Source: Lophius americanus | Lineage: Eukaryota; Chordata; Actinopteri; Lophiiformes; Lophiidae | Assembly: GCA_037951165.1 (NCBI GenBank) | Contig: JBBDHG010000127.1 | Coordinates: 770,001-834,000, forward strand | Length of the DNA: 64,000 nt | Direction of reading: 5' to 3' | Notes under the pieces: model-generated | Database searches by the model: none | What the model was told of the DNA's origin: nothing | What the model saw: only the letters and a program-made list of their open reading frames with translations | Translations under genes and position numbers: made by a program | In this document: positions 21,191-35,113 of the stretch, piece by piece | How positions within the stretch are numbered: the first letter of the stretch is position 1 | How the letters are laid out: each line of letters starts with the position of its first letter

Positions 21191-24100
21191 ACAACACGGC
21201 CTCACTGATGAACTTAATTTTAACGTTGTAATGTCGTAACGTCAAAGTAAAACCACCCAGGGAAATGACAACGCCTGCTCTCCCTCGTGCCACCAATACA
21301 AAAGTGAACATCAGTTATTATTAACTTTTCTTCATTTAAAGCATGACAATAACAACAAGAACTGAACCGATCACTCGATAGACACCCACCCTCTGATAAA
21401 GCTTGTCACCTATTGGTCGCTTTAGCCCTCATCACACAGCTGTAAACGCCATTTGATTTTCAAATTTTATATAACTTCCCCTTCCTGTCACTTTTATCTT
21501 ACAAATAAGTGGAAAACTCCTATACAGACATATCTTAAATTAATGTCTGGAAGCATTGTCACCACATTCTCCCGAGGCTGAGAGCAGATGTATTGAAATC
21601 TACCACCATGTACATTTCTTGTCAGATATGGGATTGGTTTCTGCCTGGGGCGTTGGCTGCATCTGTTGTCTGGTTCTCTGACTGTGGGGCTGTGGGAGAT
21701 AAAGAGTTCTCGCAGCGAGCTAGTCCGTGTTCAGGCGATGTCTATGGCCCATGCTGTTAGATAAGGGTATAACATACATTTTGCAAAGATTGCCTTCACA
21801 GCGCTTCGCTACCAGAGGATGGTGAAAGGCAACACATCTTGTTACAAAAGGAACAGGAGCAGGAGACAGGTACAACCTGTGCTTGCCGTAGGCTAAGAGT
21901 GATTCGAGGTGAAAGTTTGATTTATATCCTCTGAGCCCATTCCACATCTAGGAAAAACTAAATTAGCTACGGTATCAGTCAAATTCCCATTGGCCTTGCC
22001 CCAGTTAACATCGCTCTTTTTTATGTATCATTTTAGTTTCATTTTAAATTCATCCCATTGGTTAATAAAAACTACTTGCATCACATCTAGGAGGAAATAA
22101 CAAAACATTCTCAACATTTATTTAGACCACAGGTTATTTCTTTAAAAAGCCAATCATTTTCATCTTACTACTCTGAACTGCAACAACAGGTTTACCTGTC
22201 CAGGTAGATCACATGAACAGGAAACGGCTTTACAAAGTGTCAGTTAATGCATCTTAAAACATCTTAAAAGCAGGATTTCAGGGGGCAAGTGAAGAAAACA
22301 ATATGGGCTGTGATTTATAAAATCAGATAAGGTAAGGAAGGTCCTTTTATCATAACCCTGAAAAGTCTGGGGAATTATGGAATCATCATCATGACCGCCG
22401 CGGCGTCTGCCTCAGATCCTTTTTGTGAAAACTCAAAAAATTTCATGGATCGTTTTCAATTTTATACTCCATGAACAACACTCTATAGCGCAAGAAAGAA
22501 CTGGAGTGATTTTGGGAAAGGTGGCTTTTATATTTCTGTCGTTAGTGAGAGCTTTATCTCCCAAGGTTTTTAGCCTTTTACCTGTCATAATTTCTCAACT
22601 ACTTATGGGATTTAGTCCAAATTTGGTTTATTTGAATTGACCTGAGGGGATGTATTTTATATACATCATGTTTTTCTTTAATAGTTCATAATTTACTCAC
22701 TAGGGGGAACTTTTTGGACTTCTTAACCTTTAGTCCAAATTTGGTCCAGATGGATCGACTCGAGGTGATACATAACGTATATATCATATGATAGATTGAT
22801 AGTTCATATTGTACTCACTTTATGGAGCTTGTTTTTACAAAAAAAAACCTCCATACTCCATCCTTCAACTGCCTAGTTTTCTCTGTGGTCTCTCGTTAAT
22901 TAGACACACCTAAATCCAAATCAGTATATATCTTGTTTTTAATTTTAAACTTAAAACTGTGGAAGGAACATTTAACATGTTGAAGCTGTGGCTACTGGAT
23001 GACTTAAGGAATGGACTTTCGTGTTCATATAGATTGAGAGAGCTTCTTTCCATAACTTTACCTTTATTTTGATGTTATTCTGCACAAATTGATAACAAAG
23101 ACTGGCATGTTGAACATTATTTAAAACGATATATAAAGGCTTAGATTTGACCCTAGCCCTAGAATTACAGCTATTTTTTTAAATTGTAATAGCGCTTTTG
23201 ATAGATTTATTTTTCTGTTTGAAGTTTTATAGGAGTCTGATCATGCAACGGTTATGTTAAGCGTTTTATACTGAGTAACCTAGTATTTAACTGATGGGTT
23301 TGTGATTCTACACATGTTTAGCTCAATAAGCTTAATGTGAGTTAACTTTAATTTAGCGCTCCAGAAATTCGGGGTCAATATCAGCATAGTTAGGTGATGA
23401 TTTGGAAATCTGACTATTTCTTGTAAGAGATGACAAAATGATGTGAATTATGCTGTTTCAGCTGTAATGGAACCTTATGCATGCTGGATGCTGGAGCGTT
23501 GGCACTGACACACAGCTGTAAAGAGATATTTGGCCTTCACGTGGAGAAGAGGAAGAATTGGACCGACTGAAAAGGTTTCTGTCACTTTCTCACATTACTT
23601 AACCTATTCTTTTTTCAGGTATTTAATCTTTGTTACTGTGGCCTCACTATGGGAAATTGTATCAAAGTAACTGACAGATAGAAACTTACTTTGCCACATC
23701 TGACTCAACTCATAGCACTCCCACAATGGCTTCAGCGTATGCGGCGCAATTTTTACAAGAAATATATATCGATTTTAACCGCAACGGTTTACCACATTTA
23801 GCTCCAAATGTTAAAGCTAAATCTATATGTTGAATCTAAATGTCTAGTCAAATTAACACTGATGTCAATGTTAGTACCAAAATAAAGTTTTGATGAAGAA
23901 AACCCCTTTAAGACATGGGAAATGTGACCCCTTTTGAACGAATGCAGTTTTCTGATCTAGTTCTGGGCCAGTGCCTACCTCGGAAATCATGATGTGCTAC
24001 TTTGGCAAACGGCGCCCCATAACAGTGATCATAGAAAGCACGGAATAATGTCACTTAAAATATAATAAATATTTAATCTATTCATGGTTAGGTGAGATGT

Positions 24101-25284
24101 CACAGTATCGCATATAGTGTATATAGTGGACAAATGATAAAGAAACAGACGGTTCATTTCATGCAGACTGAAAGGGGATTATCTCCAGTCCTTCCATGCA
24201 GGCACCCAGCATGGAATGGGTTAAGCATTTTCTTGTTTTTCTAAACCTTGTTTTTGCTCAGGAAACCCACAGGCATCACATGGGGAGTATTTAATTCACT
24301 AATATTGATTACACTAATTAAACATTACCGATTATGTGCCGAGAACAGTGAATGGGCGAGCGTCTCTCCCAGTCAAAACAGAGGAGTTTAAATCACGCAA
24401 CGTCAAACACATCGAGGAATCAGGGGCTGTAATGAAATTAGACAAAATGAAAACCGTTAATTCCAGGAAGATCAGATTTTTCTTTCGGAAGTAAAATCTG
24501 ATCCATCACTGATCTCAGCAGAGGGGCATCTTTCTCTCCTTCTTGGTACAATAATAACCCAGTGCGTTGCCTGAGAGATGAAAGTCTTAACCAATACCAT
24601 ATAGTATGACCAGAAGAACAAATCTCTTATCTATTTCCTCCACCGGTCTCCAAGGAACCATGAAGTACTCACGCAGCGAGTCTTAAAGCTGTCTAGATTA
24701 AATTAACCTACAAACCCATAGAATATTGATCCAGAATGTCGGTACAATTGATTGGGTATCGCGGACATTAGTGTCTGTCCAGCTGGTGATTTAATTGACA
24801 AAGTGACACTGACACATAGAGCAAATTTCAAAGCTGATCAATAACATGGCGAGGCTGATTTACTGCAGCTCGTGTTAAGCAGATTCTTCAGTGAAGGGTC
24901 TGCTTAATGACCCATTAGAGCAAACACTGAGCCCTACAAGACCTGAATATCATAAAGTGGGAATCTCATGTATTGCTGTCACGGTCCGACTATATTGTCT
25001 TGTACTTAAGCCCCTTAGGGATGTCAGGGGTGAAGGGTTATTGAAACATGTCCATGTCTATCAGAGATTCTAATTCAACAGAGTTTCCATTTGTTTTTCT
25101 ACACCTCATTAGGCCAAAACCAGCAGTAGCTCTTTTTTGTTTTGCTGCTGGAAGGAGAATGTTAGAGCAGTGACAGGATACACAGAATACTAAATTAAAT
25201 ATCACACCTTCGTCATGTATGCAAAAAATAATAAGATTCTTTTTCTAAAACTAACTTAGGGTTCAGCTACAGACGTTTTAACTG
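21191..25284. other. No gene recognised apart from repeat copy 2
   Basis: Outside 22385-22862, AT-rich sequence with only short ORFs. Nothing identifiable. Confidence 0.55.
22385..22862 (+). repeat. Unclassified dispersed repeat, copy 2
   Basis: Starts GACCGCCGCGGCGTCTGCCT and runs through GGAGTGATTTTGGGAAAGGT, CTTTATCTCCCAAGG, TTAGTCCAAATTTGG (twice, 22613 and 22732), GACTCGAGGTGATAC and TACTCACTTTATGGAGC. Two internal units can be seen. No ORF. Confidence 0.75.
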
Positions 25285-25565
25285 GCATGAGGAGACAGGA
25301 CAATATTTTGCGTCGCCATCTGACATCCCAGAAATGGCTCCCCAATGCATTTGGAATTAATCACAACATCTGTGGTGGGCGACACGGCAAACCTTCTGGC
25401 CAGGGCGTGTATGGGCGTGCCATCCTGGAGGAGCTGCACTACTTGAGCAACTTCTGTGGCCTGCAGTTACCGCCTCATGCTACTACAAGTGGTGAGATGC
25501 TGAAAAAAATGCAAAATGAATAAAGAATCAGCCTAAAAGGATGAGGAGAGGAAATTGGCTTTGGC
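25285..25565 (-). mobile_element. Tc1/mariner-like transposase N-terminal fragment
   Basis: The minus strand reads MRR, a stop, then ATEVAQVVQLLQDGTPIHAL and ARRFAVSP, the helix-turn-helix of a second fish Tc1-like family. The upstream non-coding part (GCCAAAGCCAATTTCC region) is also recognisable. It breaks off after the first helix-turn-helix. Inactive. Confidence 0.65.
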
Positions 25566-25954
25566 CACCACCTGCGAAATCATTCCTTAGCAAGGAAGCA
25601 GCAAGGAGAAACAAATCAAAAAGGAGTTTAGTCATTTACTTTTTTAATTGGAACCGATAGCACTACAACTGCAGGTCAGTTTTTATGTAAATTTCTCTTA
25701 AATGTAAAATGTATCTCTAAGATTACATTTATCATCTTTATCCCATAATATGACTTTCGGCCAGTGCTTTATTCTTGGTTATCTCGCCCTCTATGGCTCT
25801 CGATCGATTCAAATACAACCCCTGAGGGTTACATTATTTTTGATTCCCTTTACATGTGCTCCAGTCAGGCTGTTTCAAATCACTTACAGGTCTTTCAAAA
25901 TGGAATTACCCGGCTGTTAATGATATCCAGCCATCCGGTGTTATCTACTGCATG

Positions 25955-26095
25955 AAGCCCCTGAAGCAACAAGCCTTGGGTCCTTGAGCAAGACCTTGAG
26001 AACTCAGCTCTTGGTGCGCTTCACACCGGCCGCCCACTGCTCTCTCAGGGATGGGTTCAATGCAGAGATAAATTTGACAACGTTGTAGTGTATGT
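25955..26095 (+). mobile_element. Same SINE family, body and tail
   Basis: TGGGTCCTTGAGCAAGACCT, CACTGCTCTCTCAGGGATGG and TTCAATGCAGAGATAAATTTG match the body and tail of the SINE at 48620-48868. The tRNA-like head is missing or too diverged to see. Confidence 0.6.
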
Positions 26096-29000
26096 ATGTA
26101 AGAAAGATATTACTACCCATGTAATAATATCTTCGATTTATATTTCACCAATATTCCATTACTGTTCAAATATTGTTTTTATTTTCAGTCTTCCTTTATA
26201 TTTATCTGTACATTTCTTTGTTGGGAGCTTTTATTTTGTAAATGGTACTGTTAATTCCTGGACATTGAAATATGGTGACTCCGCTTCCTGTGTTTTTGCA
26301 CCGTCCTCCTCAGTTCGCTGTTAGGTCTACTAAGATAGGAGAGATAAGATAATGCTAATATTCGTGCTAATAATAGGTAAAAAAAAATAATATAAAACCT
26401 CTAATAATTGTAAAAAATATATGCTTGGGTCCATTGGAATTATTTTGAATTCCAGGAGAACATTGTCCATTTTGTTGTTGTTATGACCAGTACTTTTAAT
26501 TTACGTGCCAATGTACAGAACTCAAGCTAGGCTAATATAGCATGGATGAGGGTTTTTCTCATGCAGTATTTCCCTTTCTAAAGGTGTGCTTGTGAGATTG
26601 TGGCTGGAATGATTTGCTGTGCTGATACTCATCTGTTTTGGACAGAATAGACCCCCCTTGCCTGGCAAGAAAGCAGTGGTCCCTGTTTCATTGCTCATCA
26701 AACACCACAGACACACCACAGAGATACACAGTATAGTAGGGTGGCAAGTCAGGCCCCACCGACTACAAGTGCTTTTGTCTAATTGCAAAAGGGGGCCTTG
26801 CTTTTACAGATTTAGCTCTAACCCTCGGGAATCACCTTTGATAAATCTGCCTGATTTGCAGAATCTTTGATCAGTTTGGGCAATACATTTTATAGGTCTT
26901 ATTTCCATACATGTTTGTTTGTTTGTGTGTTAATTACCTTCTAAACTGTGACTTTTACTCGTCTACATTTAACTTGAATATTCAACAAACTGAAGTGTTG
27001 CAGGCCTCCGGACCGAGCTGAGGTTTATAAATGAACATGTATATTGCCACAAGTGATTCCGGTGGCTCTTTTCTTTCCTGAATTGTGGACGGTGTTTTGA
27101 AATCCAAATTCAGGATTAATTTTTCTGACAACTAAGGTACTGAATGGAGGATATCAACATATTCACATCTTGGAGGACATGAAGACCAAAGCCAGATGGG
27201 GGGAGAGACAGAAAAGAAGGGAGACAGAGGTGTAAAATGAGACAGAAGTCATACCGGTAGATAGGGGGGAGATTAAGCAGGAGCTAAACTGCTTTATTGC
27301 CACCAGCAGTAATGAATCCCTCAATAAGAACTTCACCCAATTTAAGCGTTGCGAAATGAAGGAATGCTGCATTAAAGTGTGAAAAATCCATCTGTGCCTG
27401 AGAGCAGGATGCCGGCAGTCTCTCTCCTGGTATTATGGCAGATTTTATCAATGAGGGGGGTCATTTTGTTGGCAGGATTTCCCTGGCTTTGTGGAAGGGG
27501 ATATTCATTAACTCCTGTTGACATCTCTCAGAGTGATCATAATCCCACTGAGTAGCAGAGGGCAGAGTACATGAACCAGAACGAAGGCTTTATGCTACTT
27601 AGTGAGGTGTAGCAACCCTTGTACTCTGCAGAGAAATGTCAAAGGTTCACTCGCGGAAGAGTGCTTTATCCAACAAAAACAATTCAGCGATTAATTACAT
27701 TGCGGGCATAAACCAGAGATTGTTGAAAAGCCTCAGTGGAGCATCTGATGCCACCTTGTAGGTTGTTGAAGGGACTCAGATACGTGTGTGTGATCTTAGC
27801 TGCCTCAGTATGATTCATATGAAGAGAAAGAGCTCTGAACTTCTTTCTGAGGTACTTACTGTATAATAACAGTCATAAAATAATTGCTAACGTTTCTGGA
27901 TAATAGACTTCCTCATCGGATCACCAGCGTCACCGCTTGTGTGTGTGGGAGGTTGGGTGGTCTGAATGGTCTCGTCCTCATTTGGATTTCTGATGACGTC
28001 TGGCAGAAAGAAGTCTTTCCTAGCTTACTGGGGGTCACCACTTCATTACAGGGCCAACACATAGAGGCAAACAACCATTCATGCTCTCGTTGAAAACTAC
28101 GGGCAATTTACAGTCACTTATACACCTATATTGCATGTTTTTGGACTTTGGGAGGAGACTAGACTTGCCACACCAAAAAATTACCTACCGTATTTTGGCA
28201 AACACAGAGGTCATGTGATGATGAAAATTAATGCGGAGGATGTAATAAAACACTGTTTTAACAGCCAAGATACGTTCAAATGACGTTGATCATTAAGTCT
28301 TGCAATTCACATTAGTTTTTGCATGATCCATTACCAACAGTATTCGCAGAAGGGGATTTGGTGTGACACTGAGTCCGGGGTGGTACACACTGCTCAGGAG
28401 GCAGGGGTACCCGGTATGCGAGGCGGTAGCAGTCGGCCACTTGGGAAAGGGAAGGTTTATACAGCACGCCACATTAGGGGCAGATAGTTCTAAAGGGTGG
28501 GCCTTTTTATGATGGCTTTGGAATAAGCACTTTTTACGAGCACTGTTTTTGTAGTATAAGTGACAAACACCCTCCTGCTATAATTATTCTGCTCCCCACT
28601 ATTATTTGACGGAAAATCAGAACACCTGCCGTGGTGGTTGACTTTTCCACTATATGATCCATAATATTCATGTCAACAGGTATTTATCAAAAAGTGAAGT
28701 GCCTTTAGGTTTAACAGCTAATTCACTTCTCCACTCATGGCTGAATGAGCCCAATCAAGTGACATCATAAATACGCTTCAGATATTTGAAAGCAGAGGGG
28801 ACGAAGTGATGGAAATACACAATGAAACATTTCAGTTCTCCATAGACGAAAGGAAGGGATTTAATGAAAATGCTAAAAAAAATTAGGATTATTTCATATA
28901 TTTGCAATTAGGTGATGATAACGTAATGATTGTGAAAGGCCATTCTGCTTCAGGGAAATGATTGATTGATTGATTGATAGTGAGTGTAAGATTTCTGGAA

Positions 29001-29934
29001 TAGAAGGAAAGTATTGGTTTACAATACTGTCAAGCTCCCCCTGCTTCCAGCTCTCAGCAGGTGGCTGTAATGTCAAAAATACTTTGGTAAAATATATATC
29101 AGCTGAAGGTGTCATGAAGGATGCATCAGTGGTCCTTCACCTTGCTGATCTATTGCTTTCCCAAATAAGTATCATCAGTGTTGCCAGGTGACAGAATCAC
29201 ACTGTGGTGGAAGCAGAGGTGGATGAATAACTCATGTAACCTGACATTGTGTTGTATGACTCAAAGAACCGTCACTGAGACTAAAGTAAATACTTATGTA
29301 GGCTTTAAGGTAGGTTTAACAAAAATGATGATGGCAGTATACCTGACGAGAAATGTGGTCAATAGATATATTTATGATTCCTCCCACTCTTATGCCTCAA
29401 GCACGACTTTAAAATGTTTATATTGTATGTATTTATGTATATCGCAGTGACATCAACTGTAAATGTGTGATGAGAACTGATGGATGTTAAACAAACCAAG
29501 AAAAGTTCAACATCCTACGTTAAATAAGTGAAAGTTGAAATAGTCGGAAAAAGATTACGAAGTTAACACTGAGTTGAATTTTATGTCAAACCCAGAGTAT
29601 GTAAGAATGTAGAATATATATGTTTGTTTGTTTTTTTGGTTGGAGTATTACCTTGTTCATCTCTTCATCCCAGTTTAACTCCGGTACCACTCGCATCAGG
29701 GTTACCAGTCTTATCACACCCTACTCTTGAAACTGTTTAGGAGGGTCCAACTTGGCGAGGTCGCAAAGTGCAGGAGGATCCCTTTGCAGGATCTCTCCCC
29801 TGCCATTTCATTACTTCTCAATGGTTTCATGAGTTGGGTTTTCATAATTTTCCTTCTTCTTTTACTTTTCTTCTGCTGAGCTGCAAACCCAAACATCACA
29901 ATAACATGTTTGGCACTAGTGAAATTCTAGCAAG
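26096..29934. other. No gene recognised apart from one repeat fragment
   Basis: Outside 28085-28160, apparently unique sequence. A (TGAT)n short tract lies at 28961-28978. Short ORFs have no motifs. Confidence 0.55.
28085..28160 (-). repeat. Common fish repeat fragment, same family as 13912
   Basis: Plus strand CTACGGGCAATTTACAGTCA and GCATGTTTTTGGACTTTGGG; reversed, this is the CCAAAAACATGCA...CTGTAAATTGCCCG core of the family seen at 13912-13995. Confidence 0.5.
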
Positions 29935-30645
29935 TTATTAATGATCAGTTACAAAAGTAACGCATTGCAGTAATATATTACTTTTAGGCTTTAACGGAGT
30001 ACTATAATGCATAATGAATAAAGTTTTGTGAATATTGTTACAGTTACTGTGTCTTTTTGCAAGATGCTATCAACCAAACGCCAATTCCGACACGAAGAAT
30101 GGCGTTTGGTCGTGCGTTTTTGTTGACGGAATGTCCGAATGCCAGTAGAGGAAGATTAAACATTTTCTGTGTGGCTAAACTTGCTAAACTTTGAGTTTCT
30201 CAAAAAAAGGAAAACAACGGTACAATAAGGTGTACTTTATGTGCTGGGAAGCAAAGGGAACTTTCCATGGCTAGAAATAGTACTGGAGTACCTGGATAGG
30301 CTGCACTGTAACAGTAAGCTAACAGGGAAAGCAGATGTTGCTACAAGAAAAATAGACCTAATTAGGCTCTATAATGCTGCCCCCACTGTATTTGTAATGA
30401 CTGACAGTTAAATTGGGTTTCTGTTCCTTGATTAATCGCCATGAAAGAACATTGTGCGCTTCCATTTTTGAATGCCTCGTTGTCTACGTTTATTTTGGTA
30501 AAAGTGGTGCAAAATTAATTTATTCAGTAACTTTTTACTCACAAAGAAAGTAGTATTGCAAAGTAACTCATTACTTTCAAATAGAAGTAACTAGTAATGA
30601 GTAATAGATTACATTTTGGAAGTTACTTGCCCAACACTGTAAACG
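29935..30645. mobile_element. Candidate non-autonomous element with AGTTACT-rich ends
   Basis: Left: CAGTTACAAAAGTAACGCAT and TAATATATTACTTTTA. Right: AAAGTAACTCATTACTTTC, AGTAACTAGTAATGAGTAA and TTACTTGCCCAACACTG. Ends of this kind (...TTACTTGCCCAACACTG) recur as repeats in fish genomes. An internal hairpin has 11-bp arms at 30073-30083 and 30100-30110 (ACCAAACGCCA / TGGCGTTTGGT). No transposase. Confidence 0.4.
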
Positions 30646-33008
30646 ATATAGGGACTTTGAAATACAAAATGCTTCACAGAAGACCACAGGTTAAAATTAA
30701 AATCAACTTAACAATAGTGAATAATGGCATTGGCATTATTCTTTATCATTGTAATCATTTTTTAATATACTGATTTAAAAAGAAAAGAAAAAAAACTTCT
30801 GGGTATTTTATTTTAGAGTTGTCAGAAAAACTACTTAACTGTACATTTAGGGAGCACAATGATGCAGCGGTAGGCTGTATGGTTGGATAGAGTTGACTAG
30901 ATAACCTTTTCATGTACTATAAATCATCCCAACAATGAATTGAAAGGTTAATTACCAAAAATAAGAGCTCAATGCACATGTTTTGTTAAAAAATAAACTT
31001 TCAAATAGTTTTTGACACGTGTGACATGTAGATGATATTTTTGTATACATATATGTTGCCATTTTATGAACCGTCAGGAAATCCAATCTAACCCCACACA
31101 AACAAAATCCTGCCACTCATCTTTAAAAGTCTCCAGTTATGAAGTATGAAGACACATTAGTGTCTCTTCTTACACAAATCTGTTTAATTGATTCACTATT
31201 CATCTCCCGCCTCAGTGATTAGGCCCATTAAAGCTCTTTTAATGGGACAATTTCATTCAAGTGATTGATATTTGCGGAGAGGAACGTACAGCTCCTTAGG
31301 AGCTGGGCTGCAGTTTAGTTTGCAAAAACCCCTTGCAATTAAAAAATGGTGAGCCAGACTTATAGAGCGCAAGATGAGAAATCAGCAAAGTGTGTATACA
31401 TGTATGTATGTATATTCACATCGATGTGAATATATTGTATACGTTTCTGTGTGAGTGTATATACATACAGTATTTATAGTGTACATGGGGTACTCACTGA
31501 TGTCTTCATTGTGTTCTGCAGCATAATAGAACACAGTGATGTATATCCTTTATTTTCTTTACCAGGTAAAATCCCCATTGAGATTAAAAATACCTTTTCC
31601 AAGAGTGACCTGGCCAAGAGAGCAGCACAGAAACGTATACACAAATTAAATAGACATTATAAATATATACATATATATGAAAACTTTCATTCACTAAGAG
31701 AGAATACAGACAATCTAAAATTCACGGTGGCCGATGTGTGCCCTACAAAACAAAGAAAAAATGAATTTTAACGGCTAATCAAAATATCATGAAATATTTT
31801 GCATTATATCGGGTTTATACACTAAAAGAGTATAAATATAAAAATAAAAACTGCATTCAGGGATGTATCACTTTTGAGGGTCCTTCCTAAAAAATTCCAT
31901 TTTCTTGTGGCTTTTTGAGATCGTTTTTCTTAAGGTGTTATGTTGTTGTTTTCGTAGTTGTGTGTGTTTTGAAATTGATGAAGCTGTTTTCTTGATTTGC
32001 TGTGGTCATATGGTCAAATTGATGGTTTGCCCCCTGTCGACCACCGAGCCAATACAAAGAGTCAATCAAAAAGATAAATTAGGATTTCAAAAACAACTAC
32101 AGAGAGCAACATTTTCACGATGCTTCAACGGAGATTAAAACTCCCTCAAAAGTAATAAGTTCTGACAGTTTCAGCTCCTTCTGTATAGTTTTCCGGGAAG
32201 AGGGAGCAGAAAAACTAAAAGCTTATTTTCCCGAACTCGGTTCTGACTCTTGGGTCCGTCATTTGAAGAACATTTTGGGAGTATCAGCCATATTACTTTT
32301 GGTTTTTACAGATTTTTGTATTTGAGATCAATAAAATGTATTCGTATTCATTTTTGGTGGCTTATGCTTGACCTTGGTATAGACCTACCCTAGTCAACTG
32401 GTGATCTAGATTAATTGTTCTCAATGTTGATGATACGAACCACTCATCCATATACCGGCTGGCATAGGGTGTGATGATGCCATCCAGAAGCACCTGGAAA
32501 CCCCCGGCGCAAAGACTCTCCTGTGTTGGTGAAAAACACCTTTTCTGACATCCCTCTCAACTGAACTTGCTGTTCTTGGGTTACCTAGAACATTTAAGCA
32601 ATATTCGACTACTCTTTCATTGAGAGTCTAATGACATTTTCCTTCACTTGCTGGTTTGACTAGAACTAGACTTTCGCTTGCTGAGCACTGCGAAAGTCTG
32701 CTCTCAAATTATAAGACACCCTGTTAGAGCACTTTCCACCCAGTGTGAACAACAGACTGTCGGATCAGCGTGTAGGATTTTACAGGACCTTTCACACATT
32801 CTGTTACCTCTGTTACAGTAGCCCCCCTAAGGAGGCAGACTAGTCTGGCACAAAGAAGGACAACCTTTGTCCCCAGGGCTGCCCAGTTGCTTAACTCCCA
32901 ACATCTCCAACCTCAGCACGTTCTTAATGATTTTTTAAATGATTTTTATTGAACGATTATTATTGAAAAAACTTTTAGCGCTTTACAAAACATAGCAATG
33001 CTTTTTTT
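30646..33008. other. No gene recognised
   Basis: A TGTATGTA-rich tract with the palindrome at 31411, otherwise AT-rich unique sequence. The ORF at 31451-31771 has no recognisable domain. Confidence 0.5.
31411..31434. other. 24-bp perfect palindrome
   Basis: TATATTCACATC followed by GATGTGAATATA, an exact palindrome within a TGTATGTA-rich tract. Confidence 0.9.
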
Positions 33009-33531
33009 AATAATAATAATACATTTAATTTATAACGCACTTTAAATTTGGATCAAATCTCAAAGTGCTAAAAGGTAAAAGCAGATAAAAGCATCAATAA
33101 AAAAATAGAATAATAACTATATAAAAACATGACCAAAAAGCAGCAATGTTAATTAAAGTTATAGGTTCTGATAAAAAGGAAAGATTTCATATTTATTTAA
33201 ATGTGTCAGTCGTCTGTGGAGCCCTCAGTTGGTCAGGGAGGGCATTCCACAGATGAGGGGCAGCAGAACAGAAGGCCCGATCACCCATGGTGCTGAGCTT
33301 AGTCCGGGGAAGGTGGAAGCGGTATGAGTGGGTAGAACGGGGGGATCGTGTTGAGGTCAGTGGGGTGAGTAGTTCTTTTAGGTAAGGGGGTTCGTTACCA
33401 TGGATGCACTGGTGAGTGAGGAGAGAGATCTTATAATCAATCCTGGTGGAGATGGGAAGCCAATGAAGGGAATGAAGAACGGGGGTGATGTGTTCGTGTT
33501 TACAAACTCTCATCAGGATCCTTGCAGCACT
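33009..33531 (-). mobile_element. L2/Maui-like LINE, 5'-truncated C-terminal copy
   Basis: The minus strand encodes the C-terminal part of the same LINE in one open frame of about 105 codons (HEHITPVLHSLHWLPISTR, YKISLLTHQCIHG, LWNALPDQLR), then the 3' tail CACTTTGAGATTTGATCC and (TTA)n. Its coding part is less decayed than the matching part of the 5475-7052 copy, which has extra stops, so this insertion looks younger. Confidence 0.85.
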
Positions 33532-33544
33532 GTAAGGATCCTGA

Positions 33545-33690
33545 TGATCCTTACATTGCTGTAAGGATAGCTTTTAGTGTATTTTATCTTATCTGTGTTG
33601 TAAGTGTGAGTTTCCATGGGTGTACATTGATGTGTGTCACTCTTAATTGCCCCTCGGAGACCAATAAAGTTATTTGAACTGAATTGAATG
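33545..33690 (+). repeat. LINE/SINE-like 3' tail
   Basis: CTTAATTGCCCCTCGGAGAC, CAATAAAGTTATTTGAACTG and AATTGAATG form the type of 3' tail seen on fish retroposons. 47690-47735 (AATTGCCCCTCTGGGAC, AATAAACTTGAACTGAATTG) matches it. It follows the L2 copy at 33009-33531. Confidence 0.5.
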
Positions 33691-35113
33691 GGATTCCACC
33701 CACCATTTGCCCAATGGAATATGAACTGCAGTCAGGTCACGACCCCATTGACGGTGATGCGCACATTGATGAGCTTTCCTTATATGCTTTCTGACAGCCT
33801 GTGCAGAAATTCTTTGGTTGTGCAAGCGATATATTGCCTCAGATGTAAAGGTGAAATGTCAAGTTTGGAGAGGGTGGTTGGATTTAATACCAAATTATCT
33901 GAAAAAAACAGACCTTTTAGAGTGTGTCCATTTATTGTGACCAGCCAAAGACACATCTGTACAAAAATTAAAAAATCTTATATTGGTCGGATGGAGGGAT
34001 TTTCTAGACAATGAAAATATGCTAATTAATATGGATTTTTTTAAATAAATTTGTGCTCAAAATCAGATTCACATTGGGATTAGAGGTGTACAAAAAAACA
34101 AAAAAAAAAACAAAAACAGAATAGTTATAATCATGTTATAATCGTTCATCTATAATTTGTATTTTATTATATTGATAGTGTAGTAGATGGCTAGAGAGAT
34201 ATGTTGAAATGTTTGAAAACAGCTCCAGGCTATAGATTCAGTCCTTACTTTTCTTCTCAAGCCTACAGGTAAAGCCTCTGGCGCTCTGCATCCCTACTGA
34301 AGTGCTCAAAATTGCTTTGAATGCGTGTGTGTGTCTGTGTGTGTAGGTGCGCATACTCAGCAGCCATATGTTTACCATAATAGAGGCCATTCCTCTGTGT
34401 GCACCGTGCACAGCTATCTGCAGCCATTTATTATTTTAAAAAGCCATACTGCCAACATCGATCAAACGTGATTTTAGCAGATTGCCTGCGGAAGCCCAAA
34501 CAAATTTATTTTTCTTACCTCGGTGGCAACGATATCCCTGGCCGGAGGCAATATGTTTCCAGGATGTTTGTCTAATTCTTTTGAATGTGACATCTGTGGA
34601 GTGCCTCCATTACATCCAGCACAAATCTCCACTTGGACTCAGTGATGAGCTAATGAGGTTTTGGTGGTCAAAGGACACTGTGGGCTAACAAAACATGTTT
34701 TTGGTTATAACTCGAGACAAAATGAAGTGAAAAAATGTAGTTATAACTGAATTTGATGAAATGACAAAGAGAGGAACATTTCCAAATAAGAAGTCAAGAA
34801 TACTGTGACCTCATACTGTTCTATGCTAACACTTTCACAGCCATTGCACATCAGCGTAGATCAGAAAAATAGAAAAGAAGTACAAAGAAGAAAAAGTAAT
34901 AATGTATTATACACAAATCAAATTTGTTACCAATGAATCCACATTCAGAGTGATGTGTGAATTACAGTAACAAACTATGCAGGTAAGAATGTCGTTAGTA
35001 CAAAGTGAAGCTTGACGTCAGGGTTAACCACGGCCAAAATAACAAATAAAACCGGAACTAACATCCCCATGGATCACTACCCAAACACCGAACGAAAAAG
35101 AAATACAAAGCAT
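33691..35113. other. No gene recognised
   Basis: AT-rich unique sequence, a short GT tract at 34325-34347 and an A-rich tract at 34094-34127. Confidence 0.55.
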
